This document shows, one piece after another, positions 60,080 to 64,000 of a stretch of DNA of 64,000 nucleotides. The stretch spans positions 250,501-314,500 of the forward strand of contig JAEHOE010000077.1 in the NCBI GenBank assembly GCA_016858145.1, given 5' to 3'. Both the position numbers and the translations under genes were made by a program. Position 1 is the first letter of the stretch. Each line of letters opens with the position of its first letter. This DNA is from Edaphochlamys debaryana (lineage: Eukaryota > Chlorophyta > Chlorophyceae > Chlamydomonadales). The notes under the pieces were generated by a model. It was given only the letters and a program-made list of their open reading frames with translations, ran no database searches and was not told where the DNA came from.

Positions 60080-60732
60080 TGCAGGCCGTGCAAAGCTGGC
60101 TGGGGGGCTTGCAGAGGGGACGGAGGGGGGTGCACCCCTTCGGCCCTCGGCGACGGCCGTGCGGCCGCACCCGCGGGTTGTAGGGGGGCTGCGCTGGCGC
60201 GGGGCTTGGCTTTGAGGCTGCTGCTGCACAGTTTGAGGGCACGCCTATATAGAGAGTCTACCCTCAATGTGATTGCTTTGGGGGCCTGCAGTGCGTGTAC
60301 GTTGTGTCATCTGTCGGATCGATCACAAGCATATGTTCAACAGTTGAACTTCAACTGCGATCCTGGGCCAGGGCCCCATATTCTCAGCGCACCTCCGGCG
60401 AGCGTGTGGTGCCGCCGGGGCCTGACCTGCCTTCCCTGTGAGGGGGCGTTGAACGATATTCATACTGTGGACTGAGAACTGATGAGTTCTGTTGCCAGTG
60501 CCCTGCCGTTCTAGCCGTTCGCGTGTTGTGGGGGTTGCAAAGGCCCCTAACTATGGCGGCGTGGGTTTATCAGTCCGTCCGCTGTGGGGCTCAGTGCTTG
60601 AGTGCACGGCCCCAGTGCTGCCCGGCCTCGCGGGGTTTGGGGCTCAGCCCTTTTCCCTGAGGAGGAGAGACACCTTTGTTAGCCGACCGCGGTGGTGACT
60701 GCGAGGTCGCTTCATGGGAGCGCCCGCTTCCT

Positions 60733-60760
60733 GGGGCCTGGCCCGGGCCTGGCCCGGGTC
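60733..60760 (+). promoter_or_regulatory. Orphan GGCCC-rich block
   Basis: Reads GGGGCCTGGCCCGGGCCTGG followed by CCCGGGTC, like the blocks before the array genes, but no EF-hand start exon follows within the usual 140-240 bp. Confidence 0.4.
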
Positions 60761-61012
60761 CCACTAGAAACTCAATACGTCGGCCGCGCGGTGCATTTCC
60801 CTGGTGTTGGTAACTTACGGGTGAGCTGGGCTGCGGCGGGGCAAGCCGTATCAAACATATTAGAATGCGAACTACTGGAAGTACTGCCAAACTGCTTGAA
60901 GTGCTGCCAAAGCAGGCCGTGTACAACATACAAATGCTATGCGTCTACTTTCTATCTTCGATGTGTGCCGCGATGAGGTTCACTGCCCCTCTGTCTCTAC
61001 CCCCTGACGACC

Positions 61013-61017
61013 TGTAA
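61013..61017 (+). terminator. Candidate polyadenylation signal TGTAA for gene D
   Basis: TGTAA about 930 bp after the gene D stop, comparable in distance to the gene B candidate; weak alone. Confidence 0.25.
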
Positions 61018-62253
61018 TCACATACCGTACCGGCCGTAACAGTCCCGCTGCGGGGCCCGCGCCAAGTGTCCCGCTGGGGGGCAACTGCAGGGCGAGCGTG
61101 GAAGGACGGTGATGCCGCCGGCCAGCACCCAGTTGTACCTTGTACGTACCCGTTGGGCCCCTCGGCCTGCAGGCGCCCACAGCCCGAGCCCGATGCAGCC
61201 AGGCGCATGGCACGCAGTTGTCACACCTCGACTTGGGCTTTGGAAGACGCAGCCGCTTCGATCCAGATCAATGTACATGTTCGTCAGGCCCCAGCTCGGG
61301 CCCTATGTCACCCCGGCCATGTGGAGGGATGTCGTGGGCCCTTGTCGTGTCCACGGGAGCTGACGGCCCTGACGGCTGGCGTAAGCCGTCCGGCGGGCGG
61401 GAGGGGGGTTGTGTATGTGCTCACGGGCAGCGCCCGCGCATGCCCCGCGCAGGGGGGGGGCAGATCTTTCCGAAAATGACACCATGCCTCATCTGGATGG
61501 TGCTTGCGGAGAGGAGCCCAAATCCGGTCTCAGAAATGAAAAATCGGAGGTTTTATAGCGAAGTTATGGGGGGGCAAAGTTCTCGGTCGGTCGTCGGTCG
61601 GGGTTCCAGCGGCCCAGGGCACTCTCCGGCATCGGAAAGCATGCCCTGAGCGTGTAGCAGGCATGACCTTATGTTGGCGGGCCATTCAACCCCTTCCACC
61701 AGTGCCCGCGGGTCGGGGCATGTCGGATGGCAACCCTTCGACGCACACGTCGCTACCCCAGGCCGTCACCCCGGTGCTCCCGAAGTCCACCGCCACCCGC
61801 AAGCTTGCACAACGCGCATTATAAGTCCAGCACGATCATAGCATCGCCCCTCAGTCCTGAGCTGACGGTCAATGGACGGGTCGGAGTCCATGGCATGGTC
61901 AATGGCTCCCGGCCAACTTGGGCAGCCGACCATGGTGTATGCGCCCAGCGATAGAGTACGCAGGAAGGAGCACATAGACACAGGAACGGCTTAAACTGGA
62001 GTACAGGAAGGCCTTGTACGACAGTGTTGTACACTATACGGGTCGGTCGGTCGTCGGTCGGGGGGGGGTCCAGGGGTTTTGGGGCATGGTGTCCGTGGGT
62101 TTCGTTCCTGCCCCCCCCCTGCCCCGCGAGAGCAAGGGCGACACCGGCCAAGGTCGGGGCGAGGGGGGCGCTTGCGGGCTGCCGGGCCACTGCTCCACGG
62201 ACCAGCGTCCTCGGGCGGGGCCAGCCCGTGGACTGGGTCCCCCACGAATCTGG

Positions 62254-62294
62254 GGGCCGGGCCGGGCCCAAGTCCAGGCCCAGGCCCAGGCCCG
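62254..62294 (+). promoter_or_regulatory. GGCCC-rich promoter block of gene E
   Basis: Runs of GGCCGGGCCGGGCCC and CCAGGCCCAGGCCCAGGCCC about 200-240 bp before the ATG at 62496. Confidence 0.45.
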
Positions 62295-62495
62295 CCCCAT
62301 GCAAGGCCCGCGTCACGACCATTACAGGCTGCCACTCCGCGGCCACTGCAACCAAAACAACTTCAACAGAACAAACTGTACTCAACCCGTGCCGCCGGTT
62401 ACGCCGGTTCTTCAACTCTATTTGCGGCGTTTACCTCCGGCCGGCTCGCCCGGTCCGGAGGCCTCGAGCAAGCTTTGCTGGTAGCTATTAGTTCA

Positions 62496-64000
62496 ATGCC
62501 CCGTGTGTGGACGGTAAGCCAGAAGCAGCGTGCCTGGGCCATAAGCATCGCCTTCAACCGGCCCGACGCCATCGCCGAGAAGCGCCTGAAGAGCACCTTC
62601 AAGAAGCACGACAAGGATGGTAACGGACTATGGTCGCGCGAGGAGCTGGCGCGGTTCATGTAAGTGGCCGTCGCGGGACAGTCGAGGGTCGCGCGACGCC
62701 GGACGCTGAGAAAGCCGCGAACGTGTAGGGCGGCTTTAGGAAGCTAGAACAGAAGGTCAGCATATACCAGAAGGTCGTGCACAACACGCCCTGGCCTTGC
62801 CCCGCAGAGCAAGCATGACCCAGCCGGGTACCACTTCGGCCTTGGTTGGGTCTGGACTTCGAGTCCCTGGGAGGGGTCCTTAAGGAAATCGGACAAGCAT
62901 GCCACCTTGCACCCGGCTACTTGACCTTGTCAGCAAGGGTTCCCGCATAGTGGCATTCTTGTCCGATTTCCTTAAGGACCCCTAATCTGTGTTGTGCGGC
63001 AAGGGGTAAACCCGCCCAACCCGAGAAATTCAACCAGCTCAGAATCGCTCCGCGCGCGGCGCGCTCGACAGCTTATGCATAGGGGAGCCAGGGTATCTGG
63101 TCGGCACGCGAAACCGACAACGTTTGCCGGCGCAGCTCGCGGACATGTCCCAGCATGCCACACACCCGCTCCACACATCTCCCACCGGCACCACCCGAAG
63201 CAACTCAGAATCGCTCCGCGCGCGGCGCGCTCGACAGCTTATGCATAGGGGAGCCAGGGTATCTGGTCGGCACGCGAAACCGACAACGTTTGCCGCAGCT
63301 TGTCGACCTTCTGCAGCTTGCCCGTCGCTTGCCGCTGTGGTGGGCTGGGCACCGCGACTGCCTTCCGCGCCTGCTTGGCAGCGCGCGTGCCCATCTTCTG
63401 ATTTGCGGTCTCCTGCTGCGCCCGGAGCGCCTGGAGCGCCGGCAGGAGCACCTCCTTGTAGCACTTGTTGTGCACGATCGCGTCCGGGCAGCTCGCGCCT
63501 TGCTGCTGGCGCACAGCGAGCACCGCAGGCGACAGCCCACAAAGCGCGAAAGTCTTAGCGTTGCACTTCCTCCAGCCAGAAGAGCCCGCCTGGCCATCCG
63601 TGCTGCATACTAGGCAGTAGTTTCGAGGCACTCCGCTATTGTAGAAGGCAGAAAGCGCAGCTGGCGGACACATTCTCTCGCATGCGATTTGCGACCTGGT
63701 CAAAGTGTCTGGGATCGGCTCCGTGCTGCTCCTACGACCTTCCTATGATGTTTAGAGGTGTTGTGTATGGCGAGAAAGGGAAAACAGGCCCAGACCCGGA
63801 TCCCCGCCCAGTGGTACCCGGCTGGAATGACCCCTCCATCCGCCCCCGCTCCATCCCTCTGCCATCGCGCCCCAGAGCAAAGAGCAAGTGCAGCCCCCGT
63901 GCCGCTCGACTGGCGCAAGAGCTCTGGAGCCTGGCGGACGCCGATGGAGATGGGAGCCTTAGCATCGACGAAGTTGGGACCCTGCTGCACCTCTTGGGCC
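62496..64000 (+). CDS. Array gene E: EF-hand protein, 3' end outside the window
   Basis: Exon 1 is 62496-62659 (MPRVWTVSQKQRAWAISIAF..., EF loop DKDGNGLWSREE, donor AT|GTAAGT). Exon 2 starts at 63876 after a CCCCAG acceptor. It continues in the same phase to the window end with ELWSLADADGDGSLSIDEVG (second EF loop DADGDGSLSIDE). The intron is 1,216 bp, against 163-259 bp at the same place in genes C and D, because it contains a hairpin, a direct repeat and an ORF. By homology a ZZ-type finger exon should follow beyond the window. Confidence 0.8.
62873..62982. repeat. Hairpin with TTAA in the arms, inside the gene E intron
   Basis: Arms 62873-62905 and 62950-62982 (33 bp) are inverted copies with one mismatch around a 44-bp loop. 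The arms contain CCTTAAGGAAATCGGACAAG. Confidence 0.85.
63038..63129. repeat. 92-bp direct repeat with 63204-63295
   Basis: Two essentially identical copies 166 bp apart (GCTTATGCATAGGGGAGCCA, then GGTATCTGGTCGGCACGCG). The right copy encodes the C-terminal end of the minus-strand ORF 63239-63673. The left copy is a detached duplicate of that end. Confidence 0.95.
63239..63673 (-). CDS. Small Cys-containing ORF in the gene E intron, unknown
   Basis: 144 codons from the ATG at 63673 (MCPPAALSAFYNSGVPRNYC) to a stop at 63239-63241. It has Cys spacing CLVCSTDG...WRKCN...FALCG...SCPD...NKCY, then a basic, Gln/Lys-rich helical stretch. The compact Cys pattern and the antisense position inside an intron suggest a transposon-derived gene, but no family is recognised. 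Confidence 0.35.
   Translation of the reverse strand: MCPPAALSAFYNSGVPRNYCLVCSTDGQAGSSGWRKCNAKTFALCGLSPAVLAVRQQQGASCPDAIVHNKCYKEVLLPALQALRAQQETANQKMGTRAAKQARKAVAVPSPPQRQATGKLQKVDKLRQTLSVSRADQIPWLPYA

Larger units (their letters stand above)
60080..62495. other. Intergenic region between genes D and E
   Basis: 2.4 kb without a supported gene. It holds an orphan GGCCC block (60733-60760), a TGTAA candidate at 61013-61017 for gene D, and a 20-bp motif CGGTCGGTCGTCGGTCGGGG at both 61584-61603 and 62044-62063. The gene E block is at 62254-62294. Confidence 0.5.

Noticed and set aside
1..64000. tRNA or rRNA genes
   Set aside because: I looked for cloverleaf-type and conserved rRNA stretches by eye and found none I could support. 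A tRNAscan/Infernal run would settle it.

Overview
The window is nuclear DNA of a GC-rich eukaryote, most likely a chlorophycean green alga. That assignment is an inference from strong GC bias, many short introns with GT/GC-AG ends, long 3' regions carrying TGTAA, and gene content (CNNM, REI1, VPS10 and GRAM/VASt proteins plus a multigene kinase family). Genes were rebuilt by hand from exon peptides, splice sites and matching phases. Five of the nine main models (CNNM, REI1, VPS10, GRAM/VASt and kinase gene C) close exactly in frame over 8 to 22 exons.

Left half (1-35 kb): ordinary single-copy genes. On the minus strand lie the 5' end of a small secreted-protein gene (140-689), the C-terminal part of an M60-like metallopeptidase (1908-3538), a CNNM/CorC-type membrane protein with a CBS pair (4603-10279, 595 aa), a REI1-type ribosome biogenesis factor (12023-15421, 430 aa) and a VPS10/sortilin-like receptor (16373-26223, 934 aa). 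On the plus strand is a GRAM+VASt lipid-transfer-type protein with a C-terminal membrane anchor (28853-34984, 802 aa). Introns here start with G-runs and end with C-runs on the sense strand. Several carry short ghost copies of the neighbouring exon edge, always about 100-115 bp from the original.

Middle (35.6-40.1 kb): a repeat block bounded by ~345 bp inverted repeats. It holds several tandem repeats and an ORF that resembles the zinc-binding tail of retroelement reverse transcriptases.

Right half (40.7-64 kb): an array of at least five related genes. Three members (A, C, D) encode two EF-hands followed by a ZZ-type zinc finger. A and C continue into a TKL-like protein kinase. A is cut off inside the kinase, B is kinase only, C is complete (589 aa), D replaces the kinase with a Cys-rich region, and E runs off the window end after two EF-hands. 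Remnants of the last exon of the GRAM/VASt gene lie at four places in the array, including behind kinase genes A, B and C. The array therefore probably grew by duplicating a segment that included the GRAM gene's 3' end. A GGGCCCGGCCCAGGCCC-type block lies 140-240 bp before genes A, C, D and E. A minus-strand coiled-coil gene (about 45.0-45.6 kb), two TTAA-bearing hairpins and intronic repeats complete the region. The array, a Ca2+-sensor/zinc-finger/kinase family with truncated and swapped members, is the most unusual content here.
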